Below, piece by piece: positions 24,478 through 35,900 of a DNA stretch of 64,000 nt. A program made the position numbers and the translations under genes. Position 1 is the first letter of the stretch, and every line of letters starts with the position of its first letter. Below the pieces are notes generated by a model, which did not search any database, was not told where the DNA came from, and saw only the letters and a program-made list of their open reading frames with translations. Source of the stretch: Setophaga petechia (taxonomy: Eukaryota; Chordata; Aves; Passeriformes; Parulidae); the NCBI GenBank assembly GCA_024362935.1, contig JANCRA010000009.1, positions 13,038,001-13,102,000 of the forward strand, read 5' to 3'.

Positions 24478-27400
24478 TTTTATTCAGATCCTTGTCATTT
24501 CTCTTAAGGCACTTTTCTGCCTCTGTTATAAACTTTCTGTCTTTAGTTTATCTTATTACTGTTTTCAGTTCTTCCCAGATAAGGAAATAAACCCCATCCC
24601 TCTGCATCCTCTCATGAGAAAACAAAAGACACCCCAAAACCTCTGTAGCTAGGGATTATCATCATTGTAGCTTAATTTAAAACCTGCCTTTGCACCATGA
24701 CTCATTCATTTCAGTGTTTACTGGAGAAGGGTATTTTTTAGTAAATGGAGAAAAAGCAGACAATATTTTTGTATCACAGATTTAGAAAACTAGGAGAGAT
24801 AGTTATGGATGGGAATCCTGTACCTACTCAGGGGAATAATACAATATTCTGTCCTACAACAGTATTTTACCTTATTATTTTGAAGAATTCTCTTTAGTGG
24901 GTTTTGTGAAATGCTTTGAGATCTCAGAGGGAAGTCTTATTTAAGAACTCAGCCTCAAAAGATGCCAAAAATGCTCTGACCAGTAAAACACTTAAACAGG
25001 TATTTAACTCAAAGTACATAGGAATACCCTGGGGCATAAATGTCTTAAAGCTAAGTACATACTTCTGTGCTTTGTTGGATCAAAACCACAGCTCTCAAGT
25101 CCTTGCAGAACTGAGCCCTTCTGCTTCTTGTTTTTACAGAGAATTTGCTTACTGAGTTTTATAAATCTAAGTACTTCACTCAGCTCAAACACAGTGGTAG
25201 AGAATGTTTCCAAGGCTGTATTGCCCTATCCTGCACCATTTGAGGCCAGCAGAAAGCTGTATTTTGATAAGAATAAGACCAAATCTTCATGGTTTGCTAG
25301 ATTCCTGTGGAAATCCTGTTCATCTATCAGATAGATAATAAATGTACTGAAAGTGAATAGTAAATGATCAGAGTCTGTGTCCTAAAGTTATGCACAAATA
25401 ATAATTCTTGTTGCTTACAAAAAGCATCCAGAAATGTCCTGTGCATTTAATAAAGCTAGACAGAGGGAAACTCTTCCCTCAAGGCATTTCCCACCTGTCT
25501 GTGTGGCAGTGCACCAGGTGTAAGCAAGGCTGTGGGAAGGGAAGGGGAAGATGAGCTGGGAATATCCCCAAAACTTCTGGGCACAGCATGAACCCTGCAA
25601 AAACGCTTACTGCAAACAGCCTCTCTCACTGCAGAAAGAATGAGTTAACAGCCTGCCACTTTGGACAGAAGAGTTTGCCTTCCCTTCTCACTACTTCTCA
25701 AAGATGAGAAGGTAGACAGCATAATAAGAGGCAATAGTTACAAGAGGCAATTAAAAAGTAAAGAGGAAGGTGAACTTAGGAGACATAACAGAATCAGGCT
25801 ATGGATTTCTTTCTCCTCTTAGAAAAGCAGAAATAAGAAAACCAAGAAAGTTCTTTGGTAGGCTTTCCTACTAGGCTGTGACTAGAGTTCAAGGATATGC
25901 CTGCACTTACCCCATACAGAATGCCAGAGCTGTCTTGGTAAATCAGGTCAGCACTGTTATAACAGAGTCTGAGGGTTATTTTTAGTACAATGTTAACTAT
26001 TACAACTGCCTGGATGTACTGTGAGGATGTGCCGATGAGCTTCTCAGTCATATCATCAGTACTTAGCCAACAGTTGTATTGGATAGTGTTGGTGAACTCC
26101 AAATCCACCTTTTACAAGCATTCAAGGGTTTTATCTTTGAGGGCTGATTGGCTGCTTTTTGGGGTTTTTAAAATGCTTTTCCTTTGTAAGCTCAAGTTGG
26201 GGAAAACTACTGGTATTTTCCTGCTAGTGATGGTTGTTTCTGCCCTACAAAATAAAAGCTGCAGAACCACAGGCAAGATCAAAAATCACAAAACACAAAT
26301 AACTGAGAAGAAACTGAATCAAGAGAGCAGAAAAGATACAAACAGTACATGAGACGTAATTTTACTTAAAGAAAAAAAGTAGCAAGAAAATAAGTGTTCA
26401 TTAAATATTAAGAAAACCCGGTTTTGTCAAAGTCTGTTAAAGGAGCAACAGACTAAGTTGCTCCAAGCCCTACTATTCTCAGCATAGTTCAGTACTCAAA
26501 GGAAATGGAGGTAAACCATGACAAGATTTTTTTTCCTAAAGTGCAGAGCTCTACAATAAGGTTATGGCTACAAATAGTTTAGGTAGTAATTATTTCCAGC
26601 ATTCAAACTGATAACAATTTACCATTCTACTGTTCTACAGGAACATGCTTCTTGAATAGACATACCTGTCAAAGATCCTTTTTAATGTCACAGGGACAAT
26701 GGCACAGTGACTGCTGCAGCCACTGTATTCTCTTTTGGTAACAACCCCATATTTCTATTGTATTAGTTCCTAAAATTCTGGAAGATGGAATTGTTTTATT
26801 ATAAAAGACACAAAGCAATGATATAATGTCTTAAATTTTTTCAGCTACTAATCTCTTCTTTAAAATCTAGTCCATGGTTTACTTGTTTACGTTTTGATAT
26901 ATTTTAGGTCTTCCTTTACTCTTCTTTATAAATTCATACAGTACCCCCCTGTACACATATCCTCTTTGAAGTTCAAAGAAAATTATTAGCACTTAAAAGA
27001 GCTTTGGATCTATCAAAGCTGAAATTTAAGTCCATGTGAAAAGTCCTTATGAAGGTAACTGTCAGGAGACAGAAAAGAGAAGAAATATGGACATTTTAAA
27101 ATCACTTCACAGTAAGTAAATGATTAACTGCACCTTTTTTATATAAGGAGTTGAATTTTTTTCTCTCTCTTCTTCGTTATTTTGCAGTTTGTGTATATTG
27201 TTAGTAATTTATATTTTTTTAAATGGCTATGAGTAAACTGCAGGGATAATTCCTCTGCTGGATATCCATGAAACAAATTTATTCTATTTGTGGACTTTCG
27301 GTTTTGCATGGCTTTGAACACAAGAATGTGCTGTATTTCATACCAATTAGATTTTCTGCAAATTTCATGATAACAAGTTATCAGCATTTTGTTTTTGCCA

Positions 27401-27640
27401 ACAGAATCCATCAACGAGCAAATGCCAGGAGCAAGGCAAGTATGATAAATTACTGCAGCAATCAATACCATTATGATCCATTGCACTAAAGGTCCCATAC
27501 TGCCCCTGTTGTTTCATTGCTTTGTGAAGCATTTGCCATGTGCTATGAACCAGATCCTGATGACAATTACATCATTAACAAATCTTTTGCTAGTTTAGGG
27601 GATTTTACACCCTCTCTTTAATGAGACAAATATGAATGAT
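24478..27640. other. Non-coding stretch, no gene seen
   Basis: Open frames reach 120 codons (25,990-26,352) without recognisable domains. No transposable element, tandem repeat or RNA gene was recognised. Confidence 0.5.
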
Positions 27641-27740
27641 TGCAGGTTAATTTAACAAACAACACCACATCTTCCACTGGTTTTCCTTTGTCTGGGAGCA
27701 CAGGCTTCAGCAATGGCTGGGGGTCTGGACCACGTATGCT

Positions 27741-27762
27741 GGTGGTGGCCAATGCCACCACC
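27741..27762. repeat. GC-rich perfect inverted repeat (9-bp stem, 4-nt loop)
   Basis: GGTGGTGGC at 27,741-27,749 pairs perfectly with GCCACCACC at 27,754-27,762 around the loop CAAT. It lies 60 bp upstream of the 31-bp minisatellite and may belong to the same degraded LINE 5' region. Confidence 0.9.
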
Positions 27763-27821
27763 CAGAGGGAGCTGCTGAAGGGAGAGGCTGCTGTGCAGAC
27801 CTCAGGCTGCAGAGGTGCCAA

Positions 27822-28049
27822 GACCTGTCTCCTGGGGCAGGTACAGCCAGCAGACCTGTCTCCTGGGGCAGGGACAGCCAGCAGACCTGTCTCCTGGGGC
27901 AGGTACAGTCGGCAGACCTGTCTCCTGGGGCAGGGACAGTTGGCAGACCTGTCTCCTGGGGTGGGTACAGTCAGCAGACCTGTCTCCTGGGGCAGGGACA
28001 GTTGGCAGACCTGTCTCCTGGGGCAGGGACAGTCGGCAGACCTGTCTGT
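27822..28049. repeat. 31-bp minisatellite, seven full units plus a partial
   Basis: Units start at 27,822, 27,853, 27,884, 27,915, 27,946, 27,977, 28,008 and 28,039, exactly 31 bp apart. Each begins GACCTGTCTCCTGGGG and ends with a variable CAG-Y-C/T-A/G-G-C-A stretch. Variation is limited to a few positions: GGTACAG against GGGACAG, and CCAGC, TCGGC, TTGGC or TCAGC at the end. The eighth unit breaks after about 11 bases. Because 31 leaves remainder 1 when divided by 3, any frame passes through all three phases. Two plus frames and one minus frame stay open across the array. This creates proline/glycine/glutamine-rich pseudo-proteins with a 31-residue period that should not be annotated as genes. 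Confidence 0.97.
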
Positions 28050-28059
28050 GAAAGGTGTG

Positions 28060-28690
28060 CTCCATGAAGGACCTCCTGCTGCAGGTGGCTGAGCTGCAGG
28101 ACGTGGTGAGAGGGCTCATAATGCCAGGGAGACTGAGAAAGAGTTGAATAGCTGGGCACAAGCACAGCCTTGGTCAACAGCCTAAAAAGCCCCCAAGAGC
28201 ACATACAGAAGGGAGGGAGGGTGCCAGTAACACAGAAGAATGGAAGATTGCAAGAGTGAGAACCTACAAGAGGAAGGGGGTTCTTCCAAAGCCTGACATG
28301 CCCTTTCAGAGCCATCTCACTGCCTTGCAGGCTGGAAAGGGAAGATTTATCACATCAGGAGAGAGGGGACCTGAAAGAGACCTGGAAAGGACCTTTCTTC
28401 AAGGGTGAGTTGTGATAGGACGAAGGAGAATGGCTTTAAACTGAAAGAGGGTAGGTGTAGATTAGATATTAGGAGGAAATACTTTATTGTCAGGGTGGTG
28501 AGGTACTGGAACAGGTTGCCCAGAGAAGTTGTGGATGCCCCATCCATAGAAGGGTTCAAGGCCAGATTGGATAGGGCTTTGAGCAGCCAAGTCTAGTGGA
28601 AGATGTTGCTGCCCTTTGGAGAGGTGCTGGAACTACATAATCTTTAAGGTTCCTTCCAACCTGAGTCATCTTATAGGCCTGTGATTCTAT
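28060..28690 (+). mobile_element. Internally deleted CR1 LINE: ORF1 piece joined to ORF2 C-terminus and 3' end
   Basis: From 28,064 a frame reads MKDLLLQVAELQDVVRGL, a heptad-like coiled-coil opening typical of CR1 ORF1. It shifts frame near 28,130, where the continuation ETEKELNSWAQAQ is in another frame. Near 28,235-28,330 a third frame gives EEWKIARVRTYKRKGVLPKP and then DMPFQSHLTALQ, matching the remembered CR1 ORF1 segment before the esterase domain. The sequence then jumps, around 28,335-28,370, to the last part of CR1 ORF2. There NGFKLKEGR, RRKYF, RYWNRLPREVVD and GFKARLDRAL are intact, with the stop near 28,594. The 3'UTR follows, ending in the 'aaggttccttccaacct' signature and the tail 'gtgattctatg' near 28,690. 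The esterase, endonuclease and nearly all of the reverse transcriptase are absent, so the copy is dead. The 5' limit is unclear and the minisatellite upstream may be part of it. Confidence 0.75.
28405..28596 (+). pseudogene. CR1 ORF2 (reverse transcriptase) C-terminal remnant
   Basis: Sixty-three codons at the extreme C-terminus of the CR1 polyprotein are still open to the natural stop. The family hallmark is the block around WNRLPREVVD followed by GFKARLDRAL. The catalytic reverse-transcriptase core and endonuclease are missing, so it has no activity. The ATG at the left end is incidental: the frame belongs to the truncated ORF2 and has no start of its own. The well-kept frame suggests a moderately young copy. 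Confidence 0.8.
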
Positions 28691-31600
28691 GTAATATTTT
28701 ATTATTTGTCTTAGTTTCAGAAAAAATTTAAATCTTTACTCCTTACAATCTTCCTTGTAAAGCTGCATGCCTGTCGTGGTGCTTTGCAGTGAGGAGGATG
28801 AAATGGTGGCAAGTAACAATACTACACCCAGACTTGTGGGGATTGCAGAATTCCTGTGGTTTTATTAGATAATATGACTACAAAGTGCAAGTGAGAGTAC
28901 AAAGTGAAAAAAAGAAGGCATAATAAAGTCAGATTTCCAATGTGTAGATCATAAAGTACAAAGAAAGATGGCTGCGACTTGCCTGGCTGGAGTTTTCCAT
29001 TCTACGTCTTCTGAGAGTAAATCTTGGCTATTTACAATCAACCTCAGGTAATTGTGGAAGTAAAACCATGAATGCACTGAAAGGTAATACAGATTTATAG
29101 CAGCATAACAATTTTTTTTTTGAAGCAGAGATTCATTCTCTTTTTTGTGTATCAGAAATGCAACATAACTCCCCTTACTGTACTAATATTCTTTTGAGAG
29201 CTGAACGAATTTCTGAGATTTTACAATCTAATCTGCTAGATAGTTTAGGAATTCAAATTAATGGAAACTGAACCCTCTAAGATATTTAGCATCTGTGTCA
29301 AACTCTATTCCTACCCCAAACAAGCTAAGTAATGGAATAGCACAGATGAATATATATTTCCTATATGTTAAGCTCATTGAGAAACGGTGCATATGCCAAG
29401 TAGGATGAAATGTTATAATTAATTATTTATATAACTGATTATAAATTTATGTATTTATTATAATTATTTCATGGGCACGTAATGGAAAGCTGAATCAATG
29501 CAGAAATGGGATTATGAGCACAGAATTTTGAAATACCTGAGGCAGGCAGGGACAATGAAAATTTACACATGCAGTAGGTTATATGGATTTCCCTGGCAGA
29601 AATATCTGCAGAAAGACTATTCTTTCTGGTGGAAAACTTCAATGAGCTCCCACTTTCCTACAGAAACTCTCTTATGTAAAACTTTTACTAACTTTTTGAT
29701 GTTATTTCATATTGCAGCATGACATGGTGTTATGGCAATTTTTGCATTCCAAGTCACATACCCAAAATAGAGACAAACACAATTGATATCTCCTTAGCAG
29801 TACTTGATTATACTTCTGAAAATATTATTTTAATCATCTTAAGGTTTATCAAAAAGAAATACCTCACTGCAATTTTGCCAACACAACTTTTTTGAAGGCA
29901 GGCTCATAAATGATACAAACAGTCAGAAGGTCACTGAAATTCAAATAAAAAGGGATTAAGGATATGCAAAATATGATGTTGAGGTTTTGGTTCCAGCCCA
30001 CATATAAATTAAATGAAAATTCTTATGGTTAAACACTGATTTATAAGCCTTTTAAGTGTTTCTTTTAAGGCTGTTTAACTTGTACTGTGACTCAAAAGCA
30101 CTTCAGTCTCAAAAGCTCCTAATTTAAAATACATGTTTAAGAACTATTGATGTCAAATTGATACATTTTGCAACCAGTTAGGTACTTTTCCAGCCATTAA
30201 ATCATTTTAGAGGTCCTGTCATTTTAGTAATGAGAACCCATTGCACCATGTCTTGGCCACTGTCAGTTGCATGTCTTAGGAGCAGGGAAAATTGATCTCT
30301 CTGAAGCTGTCTGGAGTCCCACCACTGTGGGATGCTGGCTGCAAGTATTGCTGAGTAAGCTTATGTAAATTGGGCAGTTCCTCTGAGTGGAGTAGTAGTA
30401 ATTGAGAGGTAGTAGAGAACAGGCTGAGAAGGGAGGGAACTATTTCATTAGCCAGAAAGGTCTCTCAGCAGCCCTGCTGGTCACACACGCCTGCCCTGCT
30501 TTGCACCAGTGACCCTCCACATTTTGGATCAGTGGCATGTCTTGTGTGCATCACCCTCATTGCTGCTCCTTGCTCTTCTGTTTTACATGGTATCTACTCT
30601 TTTTATTGTCTGTTATTCTACAAAGGGTCTTTTACACCTTTGTGGTAACTCAGAAGAGAAATTAGCAAGCTGCTGGGGAGATGTAAAGGGAATATTTTTC
30701 TGGATATTCTCCAAAAAAGCTTAACATCACTCCCCAAATAAACAGACTGTGGCAGACATAGATGCCATTTCATACATGACAACATGCCTCTCACTGGAAT
30801 TACACTGAAATTATCAAAGCTGACCAGGGAAAAAGTCCCTAATTCGTAGTTTTCCAGCAGTTTCCAAATATTTTTGCAGTCATATCCCAACTAGTGACTA
30901 ATTCTCAGCATCTTTTCCCAAAAAAACTATAAAAGAAAATTTTGGAAGAGCTGAGGTGGTACAATAACTCCTTCTGAAAATAGCAACTTACAGTTTTTTA
31001 ACTATGTTTGCAATATCTTCTGGGAGACACTAATAGATTTTTACTTCTTTGTTCATTTTAGTCATACTGCTTCTCCTATCTAGTGGCAATAAATAAATAA
31101 ATGAGCCAAGCTAGGATTTACAACCATGTCTTTCACATGTGGTTGCATGGGGCTGACCCTGACTAGCTAAGGAACGTGAGGCTCCCAGGTGTCCAGAAAA
31201 AACAGATTTCTGGCTTGTCCAACTTTTGACAATATGAGCGGGAATTTAGAAGGTCTCTAGCTTCCTAGGACAGTCTAGGACAAGATTTTCATGGAAACAG
31301 AGGACTGGTCCTGACAAACAAGTTTGACATGTGGATGCAAGAAGATAGAGTTTTTCCGTTTATTCTTTCTGTGGAGATTTATTTTCTGAAGAGTCTTGGT
31401 TTTCTTGCAAATTTGTTGAGAGAGACTGAAAACCTGAAAAAGTTAATGTCTCAAACACTTGGCAGAAGAGTAAAAAAACTTTACAATGCCAAGAGATGAC
31501 TGGGTGCAATCAGAAAACAGGGGTTTGGAAGCAAGATAACACCTTTCCATCTTCCTTATCTTGGGTACCTACCTAAGCAAACAACAATTCTGGAAGAGCA

Positions 31601-31770
31601 TTGTACCTGAGTGTCTCACAGAGAAGAGATGTGCCAAAACCACCAGAGACCCTCTGACCCCTTTCTTAAAATTCACATCCATGGGAACGAGTATAAATAA
31701 TTCAACTCAAAGTGACTGTGTGTGCACCCAACACCTGATGGACCTGGACCAGATACGACATTGGAACCAA
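28691..31770. other. Non-coding stretch, no gene seen
   Basis: No supported gene. The part at 28,760-29,050 has a repeat-like feel but no terminal signature could be fixed. The rest is AT-rich, especially 29,400-29,470. Confidence 0.45.
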
Positions 31771-31828
31771 CTCTCCTCTCCTCTCCTCTCCTCTCCTCTC
31801 CTCTCCTCTCCTCTCCTCTCCTCTCCTC
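31771..31828. repeat. (CTCTC)n pentanucleotide microsatellite
   Basis: Eleven perfect CTCTC units and a partial one, 58 bp without interruption. The plus strand is pure pyrimidine, so it can form a triplex (H-DNA) in principle. The frame crossing it ends in a Leu-Ser-Ser-Pro repeat that is an artefact. Confidence 0.98.
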
Positions 31829-32907
31829 GAACTTAAGGCAGAAATACTGCAGTATTTCTATGATTGGTAAAGCATATGTTTGTTCCTATGATTGGTAAAG
31901 CAAATTCAGATTTAGCAAAAATTCTTTATGTCACATCAAACTAAAGGCTGCTGCAAAAACACAGAATCAAAAAAATATTACAAACTGAAATGGCAACATG
32001 CTTGGTCTGGATGTTTTATCTGTTTTTGATTTTTCAAATTAGACTGTATTTTATGCATTCCTCTATCTAAGAGGCAAAGCTGATGACAGGATGACAGCAT
32101 TAGAAGATAAAGCATTGTTTTAAAAGAAATAATAAACTGTTTGTAAAGGCCTCAGGTTTCTGAACTTTTGGTGAAACAGAAAATTTGCAAGGACTTTCAG
32201 GAACTGCATGATTTTTAGTGTGCAATTACCAATGGAGTGAAAGTACAGAAATTGCATATGATGCTCCACTTAAGCTTCTTCTGCTGCTCTGGGTGACAGC
32301 AGCTGGAAAAGCTGTGTGTTGCTCAGGCATGATTAGGTGACAGCCATGCATGGAGCTCTTAATTGAAAATGTGATAAACCTCTGAGTTCCTTCAGCTTCA
32401 GCTTATTGAAGATAGCAACATTCACATGGGTGCAAAGAGATAATAATTTCATGGAAGGGTGAACTAGTGGTTTCCTAACTACACAGCAACCACATCAGCC
32501 TAAGGAGGTCTCTGGAGCTGAAAACAGTTGGAAGCTTGGAGCATATTAGAAAGCAATATTGTTCTCATTGTTTGTTCAGACACTTACCAAAACTGTATTT
32601 TTTGATCGTATTATTTGTTGTTTGCAACATATCTGCATTTCTTATCTCTTTCATATCGTAGTTGCTATCCTAACAGCAGGGAATTTTGCCATTTTAACAA
32701 AGTTTGTGATTTCACAAATGTTAAAACAAGGCAAAGCGTGAGTTTTGCCTTCTGCCAGAACCCTAGAATATACTGTGCTTGGGGAAGTGCTGGTAATTAT
32801 TTCTGAGCAAAAGGATATTGCTTAAATGGTGTTTCAAAGCAATGCCAGTCAAATTGAAAACAATGCAGGTCTTCAGTTTTTACTTCTAAGTCTCAAAAAT
32901 ATTAATA
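31829..32907. other. Non-coding stretch with a small direct repeat
   Basis: CTATGATTGGTAAAGCA occurs twice, at 31,858-31,874 and 31,886-31,902, 28 bp apart, next to the pentanucleotide array. Otherwise nothing is recognised. Confidence 0.6.
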
Positions 32908-32908
32908 G

Positions 32909-32965
<57 letters not shown>

Positions 32966-32976
32966 GTGCATGCACA
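32908..32976. repeat. (AC)26 microsatellite inside a 69-bp alternating purine-pyrimidine tract
   Basis: Pure AC repeats run from 32,912 to 32,963. They are followed by GCGTGCATGCACA, which continues the strict purine-pyrimidine alternation, and preceded by GTAT, which also fits. The whole 69 bp therefore has Z-DNA-forming character. The uninterrupted dinucleotide makes it likely to be length-polymorphic. Confidence 0.98.
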
Positions 32977-35900
32977 AATTGGGGTAATTGCATTCTTGAG
33001 TGATAAGGTAATTACAAGAGTTATGATGCAAATAGCTGCTCCCCTCATAATGAAAATTTCAGATGAAATTTCACAGTCTAAAAGTGTTGAAAAGCTGTTG
33101 AAAGCCTTAGAAATTAAGATAGTACCTCCGTATTTATGCCTGTCAGAAAACCGAAAGCAAGGTTTATCTCAAAATGGCAAAAATATCCTGGCAAATAGAG
33201 ATAATAACAGTAAATTATCAGCAGAGAGAACAGCAACCATTTCATAAACTCAGTGCCCTGGTTTTGTGTGCATTGTATGTCTGCTGCCTCTGTGAATTCA
33301 TGCAGTTTACTTCAAAAAATCAAGAACAAAAGATTAATTCTTGTCTCTATCTGGCACATCAAGCAGTTGAATACGCTTCAGATTTAGAAAGACTTTTCAT
33401 ATTAACAGTGACTTTAAAATTAAGAGGAAAATGTTTTTGGTGCTCCTAAGGACTGTAAAGCATATATATATTGCCATTTAGTCAACTTCCAACTTTCATG
33501 TTGAAATCTACATGAAACCATAATGAAAACTTAATTAAATTAATTTTACTTCTTCTGCAGATTCAAAATGAAATTATGTATAGACAGGCATCAAGGTGTT
33601 ATGTTCAAAAGAGTAACTAAATTACTATTTAAAAACCAATCTCAGTATGATATTCTGAAATACATTTTTAGCATAGGAACTGCTGTAGAGTGACATTTCA
33701 TAGGTTCAAATGAAATAAGTTGTCCTCTGACACTGCCTTTGATTGCAGGGGCTTTTTGAATTTATGTTTGTTACTTTATTGTCAAATTGAAAAAAAATTG
33801 TAATGCATACTAAACATTCATAAATATATATGGATTCTGGCCTTTTGATTTTGCTAGAGGCTGCAGGATCTAGTGGACCTGAGGACCCAGGGACTTTCTC
33901 TCACTGCCAGCTAATTCCTGCAGCTCTGCCTCCTCATCTATGGCCTGCAGTGACCTGAGCAGGTTGTGGGAATTCCACTTCTCAGTCATCCTCATTCTCA
34001 CTGGGCCTTTGGGATTACAGCATTTAGCCTTTAATCAGATCACAAATTAAAATGAAAAAAATTCTGACTCCTTCTAAGCCTGTTTTGACCAACTTCAGGC
34101 TCTAGAATAAGACGTGTAGCTCTGTATGTGAACATTCTGGGGAAAGCTGAACTCCTTGGATGCAATGTTTCTCATAGGTGTAAATCCCCTGTGGACTCCA
34201 GGCAGTGGAGTAGGTCTCAGGGTGCAAAGGAAGGCCCAGGTTTCAGCTCTACCTGACATCCAGACATGTGAGGTCAGGGAGGTGCAACCTGCAAAACTGC
34301 ATGTCTGATTATGAAATGCTTCTTTCTGTGAAAGAGAAGAGTTGCTCCTATCTTTCCATCTACTGCTTCCAGCCCACTTTTATATTTCATTTATTATAAT
34401 TATTATATTGCAATGGAAGCAAAATTTTGCTTAATTTTCATTGCATTGCTTTCCCACTTGTTGCTTTTCAATCCAGCTTGCAAATTATTCACACAGAACA
34501 TAAGAAATAGAAAATCTGCTGTTTTTCCTTTGCCTCCCGATGCACACAATTTTCAGAGCTGCTGTAATCTGATAGCATTATAATATGATTTTCTTTTTTT
34601 TTGCAGAGGGAGAAGGAAAGGAAAACAACTGTGGAAACATCAATTTGTATTAAGGGAAACCTCATTATTTGATGTTCCTAGCTGATCCTACTGTTCCTGG
34701 TCACAGTGCTCCTTAGGGCGGCTTGAATCTTCCACAGCTGCTCCTGGCAACACTCAGCCACGTCAGCTTCTTCTTACCAGCAATGAAAGTGAGCAGTGAA
34801 AGCTTTAAAAATAATTGGAATGAGTTGGAAAGTATAGGTAAATGGAGGGATAATAAATAGATGATGGAAATGAAAGAAAAGTTTAATAGTTATCACACAC
34901 ACACTTTACTACTACAAACACCACTTTCCTGATTGCAGATAATCATGTTCATCAAACAGTAACCAAACAGGATAAAACTCATTATCAATAAGATCGACAA
35001 CCTCATCACATCATGACGTGATATAACAGTCTTTCAGAAAAGGAATAAAATATGAACAATCTTTTTTTGCCAAGCAAATAATTTTCCAACCTCTCTTTAT
35101 GGGGACTGTTAATGTCTTTGATGTTACTCTTCCATTACATCTCCTTTCAAGCTTCAGAAATATTTAATGCATGAATACCACAGAATCTGTTCAGGAAATG
35201 GTTTTATTAAATAAATACGGTTTTATTATGTTCATAGTCATTTTATGTTCACTTTATATTTGGTATACCTATACCAAATTTTAATGACAAAACTCTTTTT
35301 GAGTCATTTGAAAATCTGTTCAAATTGTCCACAGAAAGGACTTGAAATGAAAAGGCAGGCTGAGTAAGAATTAGGTTGGTGACCTAACCAAGGTCAACCA
35401 AGAACTTTGGTTGACCAGCAGGACTTGCAAGGTGTGGATCTGGTTCTTGTTGCTGTCAAGATTCTGCCACCAGCAGGTACTCTTCACAAAGTCCCTGAAA
35501 GCCTAAACCATGCTGGGAAAAGAGGACATAAATTGCACACTTCAAAACAAGTCTGTACATAGACAGGCACCCAAAGGCATATTGTGCATCAGGGAAAGTG
35601 ACTCTAAACTTTGCAAATCCACAGTGAAGGTGGAAATACCAACTGAGAGACGTTACCATAAAAATGGTGGTCAAGCTTATTACAGTGGGAAAACACACTG
35701 AAGAGCTACAGGTGTGAGAAAATAACAGTTGTTTCCACCAAAGCTAAAGTTAAGCTAGTTCCCCCTGTGGCAGCCAGTCCACGCATAGGTGACTCTAGCA
35801 CGGACTGACCCAGATGTGCTACTCACATTTTTCCTCCAGCCAAGCCAGCACTTCAGTTACCTTCCACTCCACTCCACAAATTTGAAATCAATTTGTAGCC

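Noticed and set aside
27640..28315. Several 78- to 150-codon frames across the 31-bp minisatellite
   Set aside because: They arise from a stop-free repeat unit and run into a decayed CR1 ORF1 piece; no independent coding evidence.
28760..29050. Possible degraded antisense LTR
   Set aside because: The wording felt repeat-like but no LTR ends, duplication or internal retroviral sequence could be fixed.
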